From positions 1-8,117 of the forward strand of contig JBAZJN010000037.1 in assembly GCA_041651295.1 (NCBI GenBank): a DNA stretch of 8,117 nucleotides, in the 5' to 3' direction. Below the pieces are notes generated by a model. It was not told the origin of the DNA, ran no database searches, and saw only the letters and a list, made by a program, of their open reading frames with translations. Shown one piece after another: positions 1-7,061 of this stretch (the first letter of the stretch is position 1; each line of letters begins with the position of its first letter). Origin of the DNA: JBAZJN01 sp041651295. GTDB lineage: Bacteria > Patescibacteriota > UBA1384 > XYA2-FULL-43-10 > CAINNR01. The position numbers and the translations under genes were made by a program.

Positions 1-911
1 TCAATAGAATATTCCCAGTTTTTATTCTCGTATACTTGCTCTGGAGCGTCCAGTGAAGGGCGTTCAGCAAATAGACAATTGAGAGTTTCCTTGATTCCAG
101 TGCCATCATACAGATACCAATACGCGTCAGCGTCAGTTCCAGCAGCCGAGAGAGCCAAACGTGGCCATACCAACACTCTTACTTTACCTTTTAGAGGATT
201 GAGGTCGTTGTTTGCACTTCCAGGAAGATACTGAGAGTTGCAAATACGTTCTGCAATATCCTGAAGTTCAGGAGACACAACCAAGGTATCATACCTGATT
301 GGCCGAACTAAATTGTTCGGGTCCTTATGCTTCAAGCCTTGAGCTATCATATAGACAATCGCTTGTCTTGATAGTGCAGGATTGGTATTTGTTCCGTCAG
401 AAATTATATTCGAGAAAGTGTTGCTCGTTACGGGGTTGGAGTGAGTCGCGTTGAACAACTCGAGGCCATCAGGTCCAACAGAGGCAACCGTTTCACCATA
501 AACATCTGTATAAGATGTCGACCACCCATTAATGAGTCGGTCAGCAAGGCTTTGGTCAACTTTGTCAAACGCGTCATCAGAAATAGAACGGACAATGCTT
601 TCAATTTGATTGTGTAAATCAAATTTTCGCATTGCTTTCGTCACATCGACGATTGCGCCGTAATATTCCTGAGTCCAACTGATGTCATCTCCTTGTTCAG
701 CATTGACTTTCGGCAGGTCTTGGCCAGAAGTTACCTTCTTGATACCAGAGATTCCATGAAGGACCAAATGGTCATAGGTTCGACGTTCTGTGTCAAACAC
801 ATTGAACACACTGAATCCTACGTTCTCGGAGACCTTGCGCTTTGCCACCTCGCTAAATATGCTTTGCAAATCGTCGGTCAATGCCGCGAAATCTGAAACT
901 AAAATAGGCAT
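1..911 (-). CDS. major capsid protein, HK97-like fold (C-terminus cut by window edge)
   Basis: This is the main shell protein of the phage head. Reading left from the ATG at 911 there are 303 uninterrupted codons and no stop before the window edge, so the C-terminus is missing. Features typical of Mu gpT-like and related HK97-fold capsid proteins are visible: GDDISWTQEYYGAIVDVTKAM near 74-94, LADRLINGW at 122-130, the frequent capsid signature DGLELFNATHSN at 148-159, LVVSPELQDIAERICNS at 210-226, and an AERPSLDAPEQVYENKNWEYS stretch at 282-302 near the usual end of the family, so perhaps a few tens of residues are lost. There is no long N-terminal delta-like region, which fits assembly on a separate scaffold. 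The start lies 4 nt after the stop of the decoration-like gene and lacks a Shine-Dalgarno sequence, suggesting coupled translation. Sequence identity to a specific phage was not recognised. Confidence 0.9.
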   Translation of the reverse strand, partial: MPILVSDFAALTDDLQSIFSEVAKRKVSENVGFSVFNVFDTERRTYDHLVLHGISGIKKVTSGQDLPKVNAEQGDDISWTQEYYGAIVDVTKAMRKFDLHNQIESIVRSISDDAFDKVDQSLADRLINGWSTSYTDVYGETVASVGPDGLELFNATHSNPVTSNTFSNIISDGTNTNPALSRQAIVYMIAQGLKHKDPNNLVRPIRYDTLVVSPELQDIAERICNSQYLPGSANNDLNPLKGKVRVLVWPRLALSAAGTDADAYWYLYDGTGIKETLNCLFAERPSLDAPEQVYENKNWEYSI

Positions 912-915
912 ATGA

Positions 916-1326
916 TTAAGCTATTGTGTGCGTAAAGTATCCAAGTACCGTTGTCGATGTTTCGGCAGCTCCGACGATGTCGGTGACATAAAAATCGTTA
1001 TAAGTCGAACCGTCGGGATCGATTGTGCCAGAAGTTGCTATGTCTGCATAGGTTCCTCTGTCAACGACTGAAACCACATGACTGCACCCTGCTTCGAACT
1101 GAATATCGGGGTCAGTAGGAATGACTGTTATTAGCGTATGCTGCGAATCACTTGTGGTCACATCTTCCATCGCCACGAATCTCGTATCCTGGTAAGAACC
1201 AGTTTCGATAACGGTCAAATAACCGCTAGACCACTTAAGGCCCATTCCTTTGGTGATAGTTTGGCTAACTGCCAACGGAAGTTGGCAAAGTCGTCCACTG
1301 TCGTATCGAATTGGTCGAAAAGACAT
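916..1326 (-). CDS. putative capsid decoration / head-stabilising protein
   Basis: This encodes 136 residues, rich in Thr, Ser, Val and Gly and predicted mostly beta. No membrane segment or coiled coil is visible. The body has the pattern AVSQTITKGMGLKWSSGYLT (19-38), then GTYADIATSGTID (91-103) and a closing strand STTVLGYFTHTIA, resembling the small beta-barrel cement proteins of phage heads (lambda gpD or DUF2190-like types). The main argument is position: it sits between scaffold and major capsid gene, as lambda D sits between Nu3 and E. Such proteins bind the outside of the expanded capsid and strengthen it. It starts 51 bp after the scaffold stop and ends 4 bp before the capsid start. 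Its start (upstream CAAAATAT) has no Shine-Dalgarno sequence. Alternative: another minor structural protein. The family assignment is inference. Confidence 0.6.
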   Translation of the reverse strand: MSFRPIRYDSGRLCQLPLAVSQTITKGMGLKWSSGYLTVIETGSYQDTRFVAMEDVTTSDSQHTLITVIPTDPDIQFEAGCSHVVSVVDRGTYADIATSGTIDPDGSTYNDFYVTDIVGAAETSTTVLGYFTHTIA

Positions 1327-1377
1327 ATATTTTGACTTGGATTTTAATTAAGTCGCAAAGCGAGTGTCGACCGTTGC

Positions 1378-2049
1378 TTAGTACCACTCGCTCACCGGAA
1401 CTTTCTTCGGTATGACCGATTTTTTCTCCGGCGGCGTTCCACCCTTATTCGCACCAGAACCAGCTGGAATTTGTTTATCGCCAGAGAGTTTAGAAGCGGC
1501 TTTTTTACTTTCCTCTTCATCGACAATTGCTTGTCCTCCCTCGTTAAACAACCAATCGGCCTTAGCTGCCTTAATCGCTTTGACAAATGCAGCGGATGAT
1601 GTGTCGCCAACGGGATTTCGATAACATTTCATTATCTCATCCCAATGGGTATTGACTACCTCATCTTTTTCAGCCTCTGATATCGCAGCCTTTTGATTAA
1701 GTTCTACCTTAGTCACTGGCCTCGTATCATCTGATTCGGTTTTAGCTGGAGGAGTAACATTACTTTTTTTAAAGGTCTTGAGCTTCTCTTTTGTCGAAAG
1801 GAGCCCGGCCTTATAATGTTCTTTGTCGCTTTTCAGCTTCTCCAGTTGCGCTTTGGTTAAGACTACCGTATCATCTCCAGCATCGATTTCTTTTTCATCG
1901 AGCACGGTGTCCTCGTGTTTCAGAGTTTCATCTAGCTCTTTGTCCAAGTTATCGGCGTCGGTTGATTCGGGCGTTTTTTCTTCTGGTTGGCCAGTTCCAG
2001 CGGGAGTTTTCTCTTCTCCCTCATTAAAGCCAAGTGTTCTATCTCCCAT
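1378..2049 (-). CDS. capsid scaffolding protein
   Basis: This is a 223-residue, highly charged, low-aromatic protein directly upstream of the decoration-like and capsid genes. Residues 1-60 are acidic and disordered, with a repeated EEKTP motif at 12-16 and 23-27. Residues 63-95 (LTKAQLEKLKSDKEHYKAGL and onward) look like a coiled coil. A second helical region lies at 112-168, followed by a Gly/Pro linker and a basic tail ending KKVPVSEWY. This layout is typical of internal scaffolds that guide procapsid assembly and are then expelled; the basic C-terminal end is where such proteins usually bind the shell. No Ser protease motif (ClpP- or U35-like) is seen, so it is not a protease-scaffold fusion. 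The start at 2049 is preceded by AAGG nine bases away, the only hint of a Shine-Dalgarno sequence among the head genes. Composition and context, not homology, support the call. Confidence 0.75.
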   Translation of the reverse strand: MGDRTLGFNEGEEKTPAGTGQPEEKTPESTDADNLDKELDETLKHEDTVLDEKEIDAGDDTVVLTKAQLEKLKSDKEHYKAGLLSTKEKLKTFKKSNVTPPAKTESDDTRPVTKVELNQKAAISEAEKDEVVNTHWDEIMKCYRNPVGDTSSAAFVKAIKAAKADWLFNEGGQAIVDEEESKKAASKLSGDKQIPAGSGANKGGTPPEKKSVIPKKVPVSEWY

Positions 2050-2115
2050 ATTTATTAAACCTTATTTTCACCTATTGGTTCTAAACGGGATAGGTCAGCA
2101 CCCGCATGTTAGATA

Positions 2116-2134
2116 TTATCCAGGTCCCGGATAA
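2116..2134 (-). other. small hairpin in the scaffold gene leader
   Basis: The minus-strand transcript can fold TTATCC (2134-2129) with GGATAA (2121-2116). One G-U and one G-C pair extend the stem toward a GAC loop. The extra wobble pair exists only on the minus-strand RNA; on the plus strand it is an A-C mismatch, which mildly favours an RNA element in the 185-nt gap before the scaffold gene. No poly-T follows, so it is not a terminator. I found no convincing promoter in this gap. Confidence 0.35.
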
Positions 2135-2142
2135 AGGACTGG

Positions 2143-2201
2143 GTTTCATTCACTTTACGTGCCAAAAAGGCGGAGCAATTTGGCTTTCAAGTGAATGAAA
2201 C
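2143..2201. repeat. 13-bp perfect inverted repeat interleaved with the terminator stem
   Basis: GTTTCATTCACTT at 2143-2155 is exactly complementary to AAGTGAATGAAAC at 2189-2201, with 33 bp between them. One arm lies in the apical loop of the 2164-2228 hairpin and the other just beyond its T-tract, so the two stems cross (order B-A-B'-A'). On the minus-strand RNA this is an H-type pseudoknot topology with single-strand connectors of about 17, 12 and 11 nt. It could also be a DNA-level site for a dimeric protein. The pairing is seen directly; function is unknown. Confidence 0.75.
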
Positions 2202-2228
2202 TCAAGCCTCCAAACCAAGCTCCGCCTT
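2164..2228 (-). terminator. terminator-like hairpin ending the packaging operon
   Basis: On the minus strand, AAGGCGGAGC (2228-2219) pairs perfectly with GCTCCGCCTT (2176-2167), followed at once by a run of five T (2168-2164). The stem begins seven bases after the TAA of the 183-residue gene. The long loop can form an inner stem (CCAAA with TTTGG, or AAGCC with GGCTT). This is a plausible Rho-independent terminator between the terminase-portal genes and the scaffold-capsid genes. The T-run is short, so read-through is likely. Its apical loop takes part in a second perfect pairing, listed separately. Confidence 0.6.
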
Positions 2229-2234
2229 GGATTT

Positions 2235-2786
2235 TTATTCAGTTTTTTTCTTGTCTCCTTCTGAATCTTTAACTTCCTCGAACGCATTACACCAATCATC
2301 ATACAACACCGCACCACGACCCGAGAAATCATCATCGCTTTTTAAAAGCAAATCTCGAATTGCATACACACTTTCCGCGTTTGCCGGCGTTACATCTATT
2401 ATCATTTCTTCCTCGATATACTCGGCCCATTCTTTATTAAATCCATTACTATCAACAATCTTGTATCTCTTATTTGGTGATGGCGTTGAATCAGTTGTCT
2501 CGGTTTCTTTAAATTCAACACTTTTAACACCATTCTTATCGACGGTTTCGACTTGTTCACCAACAACATAGACTGTTTTACCTTCTTTATTCTTTTCAGA
2601 ATATTTGGCAAGCAAATCCTGTTTTGTTTGATTAATTTCCTTGATTCTATCAATCAACAACCTGACAAACCTAGTCCTATTTCTGCTTATTTTTCCATGA
2701 AGTTTCTGATTCTCGAGCCATGTTTGGATGCTCGGTGTTCCAGGAATATCAATAAAAAAATAATTCTTCAATTTCAATATTTTCAT
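2235..2786 (-). CDS. phage protein of unknown function, DUF1617-like
   Basis: This encodes 183 residues without signal peptide or membrane segment. The N-terminal third, with LENQKLHGKISRNRTRFVRLL (24-44) followed by a charged helix IKEINQTKQDLLAKYSEKN (48-66), recalls the small phage proteins grouped as DUF1617, in which a conserved GK-SR-RTRF core precedes a helix and a YAEKD-like motif. This resemblance is from memory and not certain. The middle (75-105) is Thr- and charge-rich and probably flexible. The C-terminal part (120-170) has acidic helices ending DDWCNAFEEV. Its ATG overlaps the stop of the preceding gene (ATGA, 2786-2783), so the two are translationally coupled. In phages such genes lie between portal and scaffold, but no biochemical role is known to me. 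It is the last gene before the terminator at 2228-2164. Confidence 0.7.
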   Translation of the reverse strand: MKILKLKNYFFIDIPGTPSIQTWLENQKLHGKISRNRTRFVRLLIDRIKEINQTKQDLLAKYSEKNKEGKTVYVVGEQVETVDKNGVKSVEFKETETTDSTPSPNKRYKIVDSNGFNKEWAEYIEEEMIIDVTPANAESVYAIRDLLLKSDDDFSGRGAVLYDDWCNAFEEVKDSEGDKKKTE

Positions 2787-3097
2787 TTTCGTGATTTAAG
2801 CTCTTGTTTGAGCTTTTTTAACCGTTTATCTTCTTTTTTCCAGGCTTGGTCGACCCTTTGCAGTAGCAGAAGAACCTCGAGGCGTTGCCCGATGCTCAAT
2901 TGATAATTATCTGCACTCAAACCTATTCCTATTGTTTTCAAAATTTGGAGATCTCTCTTCCGAAAATATTCCCTGAATCCCATGTCACCGTACTGCCTAA
3001 CTAGCCAATCATCTATCTTCTTATCATTGATGCCATGATATGTTTCATCGTTCTTGAGAAGTTTGAAAAATATCTTAATTAATAGTTTCCGCCACAT
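2783..3097 (-). CDS. small conserved-looking phage protein, function unknown
   Basis: This encodes 104 residues, very basic and almost entirely helical. Residues 1-15 (MWRKLLIKIFFKLLK) form a short amphipathic hydrophobic-basic helix. The centre has WLVRQYGDMGFREYFRKRDLQILKTIG (31-57), and 66-82 (QLSIGQRLEVLLLLQRV) forms a leucine-rich helix running into a Lys-rich coiled-coil-like tail. It starts 12 nt after the portal stop and overlaps the next gene by 4 nt, so it belongs to the packaging operon. Small helical proteins placed between portal and scaffold can be head-joining or assembly factors, but nothing in the sequence proves that. I do not recognise a named family. The N-terminal helix might touch membrane or the portal. 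Confidence 0.65.
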   Translation of the reverse strand: MWRKLLIKIFFKLLKNDETYHGINDKKIDDWLVRQYGDMGFREYFRKRDLQILKTIGIGLSADNYQLSIGQRLEVLLLLQRVDQAWKKEDKRLKKLKQELKSRK

Positions 3098-3109
3098 ATT
3101 AATTTTGGC

Positions 3110-5119
3110 TTACTCAGTCGCATTGTCGGCTGATATTGCCTTTAATTGTTCATTATCTTGTTTTCTTAATTCTTCATTCATCACTCCTTGCTTTTGTTGT
3201 TTTACCTGTTCATCTTTCATTTGATTATATTGGTCGAGTTTTTTTGTATATTTTCCTGGTTTGTCGTCGTATGCTTCACAAATCTGAGTAAAATATTCTT
3301 TTTGATTGAGCACAACAATTTGCGGAAATAATTTCGCAATTGTTGATACTTTCTCTAATATTTCTGCCTGTTTTCGTCCTTGACTCTGTTTGATTAAACT
3401 TGCCGGAATAACCTCAATATTCACCCTGTAATTATCCAAATAATCCTCAGGAACAACACGCTTCTTAAACGCTATACCTTCCCTTCTCATCATCTCTTCT
3501 TCAACTGAAACTTCACGTTGAATTTTCGCCTTATCTTTTAACGCAAAGTTTTTAAATTGAATTGCAAGAATTCCAATCTCGCCGGTTTCTCTGTCTAGTG
3601 TTGCATTATCAATCACATATGTCCTGTACACCTTCAATTGTTTATTATCTTCAACAATAGTCCTTGGTTGTGGATAATTCAATTGAATATTCGCGAGTCT
3701 TAAACTAAACTTTTGTCGCCATAAATCAGCAATCATTTCTTTGTGAATCAAGCGAAGTTCTTGAATATGCTCTTCAGACAAAACAATTTCTCTCGCTGTT
3801 GCGTTTTTCTTTGTCAACATATTCGGAAGCGCCGGTGCGGCGTCAGTTATTTCTTGACTGATAAGTCTAAGCATTTCAACATCACCCGTATTAATTCCCT
3901 GAACGGGAACCTCTTTTACTTGATTTACATCTTCAACAGAAATTTGTGTTGAATCAGTTACCCATTGATCTTCGAGATTGAATGCGTCTTGATTTACTCT
4001 TCCGACGAGAAGTCCCGGTTTCATGCTCTTCCATTGTTTATCGAGCATGTTATTCCTAGTCGTCTCATAATCGTCAACCTTCCCCGCCATTGAATCAGCA
4101 AAACTTTTACCATATGCAAAATGTTTATTCACAAACGGTTCCCATATTGCTTTCGCAAATGGATAAACTTTCTTACCATTCACTCGCCACAACAACGGCG
4201 CATCCATTAATATAACACCATTCGCAATAATTAAATAACTATCGATAAGACGATTATAATATCGAATCACTTCAATCGGTTGCTTTTCATTTGTTCTTTG
4301 CTTCCATTTACTTTGATAATAAAAATTGTCAGTATCGGCATCTGTCAATTGAGCAGATGTTTTAACAAACTTCGCGTCTGGATAATTACCAAACTCATAA
4401 TTAAAAAGTTCTTCATCATAATATCTTATCCAACACAAATCCGGTTGATCTTGAATATTGTGAATATAAAAATCTCTAAGATATAATTCAAGTGTCGGCA
4501 TTAAAAAACTCAAACACTTGTCGTCAACATCAACCTCTTTCTCATAAAACTCGACCCGACCGGTAATTGCGTCATAACTCTTAATAAATTTCTGTTTGTA
4601 TTTCGTTTTTAAATAACCCTCATATTTGAATACCGTTCCTTGACTTCCACACTCCCAACTTTCCCAAAAATTCTCAATGATTGGATTTTCTTCCTGCAAA
4701 TAAGACCCATTAATCAACCACTTTGCCGTCTCCGCTCTATCAAAATCAAGCACATTATTTTCACCATATGCTTTTACTTCCATCTCGGGAACTTCAAGCG
4801 AAAAACTTGCCATCACTTTCTTCATCGCATCCCTAATTATCGTCGTTGGGTTGTTTGCTTGCCACTCTTCTTTCGGAGGATCGCACGAATCATTCGAAAC
4901 AGCATAAACATTCAATCGTTTATTGTTATAATCAAGATATTGTTTGAGTGTTTTGCTTCCAAATTCATTATATTTCTGGCTTCTCACATCTATCATTTCA
5001 GCAGCCGCTTTATAAACCTTACTTCGCATATTTATCGCTCTCTCGTTTGGCCTGTAAGAATTACTCGTCTTTTCAACAGGAGTAACGACAATGCTTTCTT
5101 GCAATTTTTTGTTTGGCAT
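3110..5119 (-). CDS. portal protein (P22-like)
   Basis: This 669-residue protein fits the size of P22-type portals, the dodecameric ring at one capsid vertex through which DNA is pumped and to which the tail attaches. Visible support: an N-terminal helical region with NERAINMRSKVYKAAAEM (25-42); a central block VYPFAKAIWEPFVNKHFAYG (318-337) followed by SFADSMAGKVDDYETTRNNM (339-358), matching the portal pattern of a proline-aromatic strand, then YG and a helix rich in D/N/T/R; an ATAREIVLSEEHIQ segment (440-453) like the channel-lining helix region; and a Gln/Lys/Glu-rich C-terminal helical tail (622-665) like the barrel helices of P22 gp1. It starts 1 nt after the terminase stop, and the order TerS-TerL-portal is canonical. 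Its GC content is markedly lower (about one third) than that of the capsid genes. The exact portal subfamily is inferred. Confidence 0.88.
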   Translation of the reverse strand: MPNKKLQESIVVTPVEKTSNSYRPNERAINMRSKVYKAAAEMIDVRSQKYNEFGSKTLKQYLDYNNKRLNVYAVSNDSCDPPKEEWQANNPTTIIRDAMKKVMASFSLEVPEMEVKAYGENNVLDFDRAETAKWLINGSYLQEENPIIENFWESWECGSQGTVFKYEGYLKTKYKQKFIKSYDAITGRVEFYEKEVDVDDKCLSFLMPTLELYLRDFYIHNIQDQPDLCWIRYYDEELFNYEFGNYPDAKFVKTSAQLTDADTDNFYYQSKWKQRTNEKQPIEVIRYYNRLIDSYLIIANGVILMDAPLLWRVNGKKVYPFAKAIWEPFVNKHFAYGKSFADSMAGKVDDYETTRNNMLDKQWKSMKPGLLVGRVNQDAFNLEDQWVTDSTQISVEDVNQVKEVPVQGINTGDVEMLRLISQEITDAAPALPNMLTKKNATAREIVLSEEHIQELRLIHKEMIADLWRQKFSLRLANIQLNYPQPRTIVEDNKQLKVYRTYVIDNATLDRETGEIGILAIQFKNFALKDKAKIQREVSVEEEMMRREGIAFKKRVVPEDYLDNYRVNIEVIPASLIKQSQGRKQAEILEKVSTIAKLFPQIVVLNQKEYFTQICEAYDDKPGKYTKKLDQYNQMKDEQVKQQKQGVMNEELRKQDNEQLKAISADNATE

Positions 5120-5120
5120 T

Positions 5121-6587
5121 TTATCTTAAACCTGCTCTTCTTGCTCTCATTTTTTCTTTCATCATCTTCCGCAAAAAGAAACGGTCTTCATTTGTTATTG
5201 GATTCATTGGAAACGGCTTAATCATTTGTGGCATATATGCTTCTGCGTCAACCACATCATTCGTCATGCCTTGTGGAAAGTTCATTTGTTCTTCCTCAAG
5301 GTCTTTACATTCGCCCGTGATATGAAATATCGTATGGCTTTCATAATACGGAAGCAATGCCCTGACTCTTCCTTCCTTTGAAATCCCCTTATGTTTTAAC
5401 GGAATTATCAATGGAAATTTGTTCCTGAGTCTGCACTCTTCATCAAAAAACGGCTTAATCACTTTTAAATAAATTGTCTCTTCAATCCCAACTGCCTCTA
5501 AGTTATGGAATGTCCACAACGAAAATATATCATTTATCAATTGGAGAGGACTCTCTTTCACTCGCCACGCCTTAATGTTCCATCTGTTATTCGAATCATA
5601 ATAATTCAAGCACATTCCAATGTAATCAGCTTCAGCATCTTGGTCAATTGCCGTATCAATCGTCAAATATCTTCTTGTTTGTAATGCGTTAACTTCATTC
5701 CAACTTCGATACTGATAAAACTCTTGTCTAAACTCTTGGTCTTCACTCGCAATCGGTTCTTGCTGATATAATGCTGACCAATCGTAATTCCCGACAGTCG
5801 TCTTCATCTTTGATAATGCGGCAAAATTATATTTGTCTGGCCACAACGGTTCGCCTTGTTTCCTGAACTCTTCATCTTTGATTGCTAGTGCTGGAAACTT
5901 AATCACTGTCCACTGTTCAGAGTCTGGGTCGTCTTCCATTTTCTTAAGGAGCATCCCCGCTAAATCATACTTATGCCACCTGGTCATAATCAGGATGACG
6001 GCTCCGTCTTTTTCTAACCTCGTATATGCAGTCGATGTATACCAATCATACACCATTTTCCTCGTCGTCTCTGATTCGGCTTCTTGCCTATTTTTCAATG
6101 GGTCATCGATGATGAAAATATTTGCTCCTCTTCCCGTCACTGCTCCACCAACACCGACCGCAGTATATCCTCCCTTGTCATTCGTGAGCCACTTTGCTTT
6201 ACTCTTCGAGTCTTCCATTAAATGCGTATCAAACAACTCTGAATATTCTTGCGTATCAACTAAATTCCTTGTCTTATAACCGAAGTCCTGGGCGAGTTCT
6301 GCCGAATATGAACTGGTGATTATTTCTTTTTCGGGATGTTTTCCTAAATACCATGCTGGAAAATCAATACTCGCTAATTCACTTTTGCCATGTCTCGGCG
6401 GCACAAATATCATGAGCCGCTTAATCTCGCCGCGTTCGACCGCCATTAATGCTTCCGCTATCTTCTCGTGGAGCCAGATTGCTTCATATCTCGGGTTTGT
6501 GTATATCGAAAAATCAATCAGGTCACTTCTGGCCGCTACCTTGCACGCCTCCAGCTCTTCGTCTGAATATTTTGTCTGCTTGTTCAT
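5121..6587 (-). CDS. terL: terminase large subunit (ATPase and nuclease of DNA packaging)
   Basis: This is the motor that cuts concatemeric phage DNA and drives it through the portal. At 488 residues it is normal in length. The ATPase domain shows Walker A PPRHGKSE (63-70), the Walker B strand NIFIIDDP (156-163, D161/D162) and the coupling motif ILIMTRWH (198-205). The nuclease domain of RNase H fold shows the first acidic strand YLTIDTA (307-313, D311), an acidic pair in VGIEE (366-370) and the last aspartates in NDVVDAEAY (443-451, D444/D447), so all metal-binding positions appear present. The upstream stretch AEALMAVERGEIKRLMIFVP is the usual lead-in to Walker A and supports the full-length start. 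The ATG overlaps the small-subunit gene by 65 nt and has no Shine-Dalgarno sequence. The portal gene follows after 1 nt. Confidence 0.96.
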   Translation of the reverse strand: MNKQTKYSDEELEACKVAARSDLIDFSIYTNPRYEAIWLHEKIAEALMAVERGEIKRLMIFVPPRHGKSELASIDFPAWYLGKHPEKEIITSSYSAELAQDFGYKTRNLVDTQEYSELFDTHLMEDSKSKAKWLTNDKGGYTAVGVGGAVTGRGANIFIIDDPLKNRQEAESETTRKMVYDWYTSTAYTRLEKDGAVILIMTRWHKYDLAGMLLKKMEDDPDSEQWTVIKFPALAIKDEEFRKQGEPLWPDKYNFAALSKMKTTVGNYDWSALYQQEPIASEDQEFRQEFYQYRSWNEVNALQTRRYLTIDTAIDQDAEADYIGMCLNYYDSNNRWNIKAWRVKESPLQLINDIFSLWTFHNLEAVGIEETIYLKVIKPFFDEECRLRNKFPLIIPLKHKGISKEGRVRALLPYYESHTIFHITGECKDLEEEQMNFPQGMTNDVVDAEAYMPQMIKPFPMNPITNEDRFFLRKMMKEKMRARRAGLR

Positions 6588-7017
6588 CGGTTAATGAAAA
6601 TTTAATATCACCACCATCGGGACCAGAGTGAAAGTTTTTTTGAGCGGCTTTGCCAAACGCCCTGTCCATCAAACTTGTTATCGCTTGATTTTCTGGTTTA
6701 TTCGTCGCAACAATATAAAGATTTTCATCAACCACTCCGCCCTCACCATTCGTTTCCTCTAAAACTTTAGTAATTGTTTCAACATCCTCAACAACCACTA
6801 ACTTGCTCTTTTTCTCTTTTCCTTCCTTCCATTCGATTTTTTGTAAAACAGTAATTGAGCCGAATGCTAAAACTGCCTGCGAATTTATTAATTTATTTGC
6901 AATCTTAAATATGCGCTGATTAACCGCCTTCTCAACGGCCTCTCTTTCTAATGTCTCTGCATTCTTTTTTCCTTTAGGCCGTCCACCTCCTGGTCTTTTT
7001 CCACCTCTTGTACCCAT
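6523..7017 (-). CDS. terS: terminase small subunit (DNA-recognition subunit)
   Basis: This encodes 164 residues immediately before the large terminase. The N-terminus has the Gly/Arg/Lys-rich GGKRPGGGRPKGKKNAETLE (5-24), a common start of phage small terminase-like (DUF5681-type) proteins and similar to an AT-hook. The region near 113-126 (ITSLMDRAFGKAAQ) matches the conserved LLDRAFGK element of that group, and a short charged tail (144-153) follows. The middle (60-105) carries beta-rich acidic sequence unlike the shortest members. The small subunit recognises the packaging site and loads TerL. The reading frame overlaps TerL by 65 nt at its 3' end. The start at 7017 has no Shine-Dalgarno sequence; a possible -10 box lies only 8 nt upstream, so the mRNA could be leaderless. 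Confidence 0.85.
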   Translation of the reverse strand: MGTRGGKRPGGGRPKGKKNAETLEREAVEKAVNQRIFKIANKLINSQAVLAFGSITVLQKIEWKEGKEKKSKLVVVEDVETITKVLEETNGEGGVVDENLYIVATNKPENQAITSLMDRAFGKAAQKNFHSGPDGGDIKFSLTDEQADKIFRRRAGGVQGSGQK

Positions 7018-7025
7018 AAATGATT

Positions 7026-7053
7026 ATTTTACAAACAAATCAAAACTTGATAA
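7026..7053 (-). promoter_or_regulatory. candidate promoter for the terminase/head operon
   Basis: On the minus strand there is a -35-like TTATCA (7053-7048), a 16-nt spacer and the -10-like TAAAAT (7031-7026). The start point would fall near 7019, two bases before the terS ATG. The -35 lies inside a perfect palindrome. Matches are moderate in very AT-rich DNA, so this is tentative; but a terminator lies upstream at 7197-7172, so some promoter must exist in between unless that terminator is antiterminated. Confidence 0.35.
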
Positions 7054-7061
7054 TTTATCAA
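7047..7061. repeat. 15-bp perfect palindrome, possible operator
   Basis: TTGATAA-T-TTATCAA reads the same on both strands, with seven-base half sites about one helical turn across. It overlaps the proposed -35 box of the terminase promoter, so a dimeric repressor or activator of late genes could bind here. No poly-T follows on either strand, so it is not a terminator. The palindrome is certain; the role is inferred. Confidence 0.5.

Noticed and set aside
1327..1377. Possible structure between scaffold and decoration genes
   Set aside because: Only a four-base TCGC/GCGA pairing and a GTCG/CGAC pair are visible; no terminator or promoter can be supported.
2081..2149. 22-codon minus-strand frame in the scaffold leader
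   Set aside because: It starts within the 13-bp inverted repeat arm and has no ribosome site. A leader peptide cannot be excluded, but nothing positive supports it.
4640..5221. 193-codon plus-strand frame
   Set aside because: Antisense shadow of the portal and terminase genes, both strongly supported on the minus strand; the product is hydrophobic and Ser/Phe-rich, as expected from antisense reading.
5833..6279. 148-codon plus-strand frame
   Set aside because: Lies entirely opposite the large terminase ATPase domain, which shows all expected motifs.
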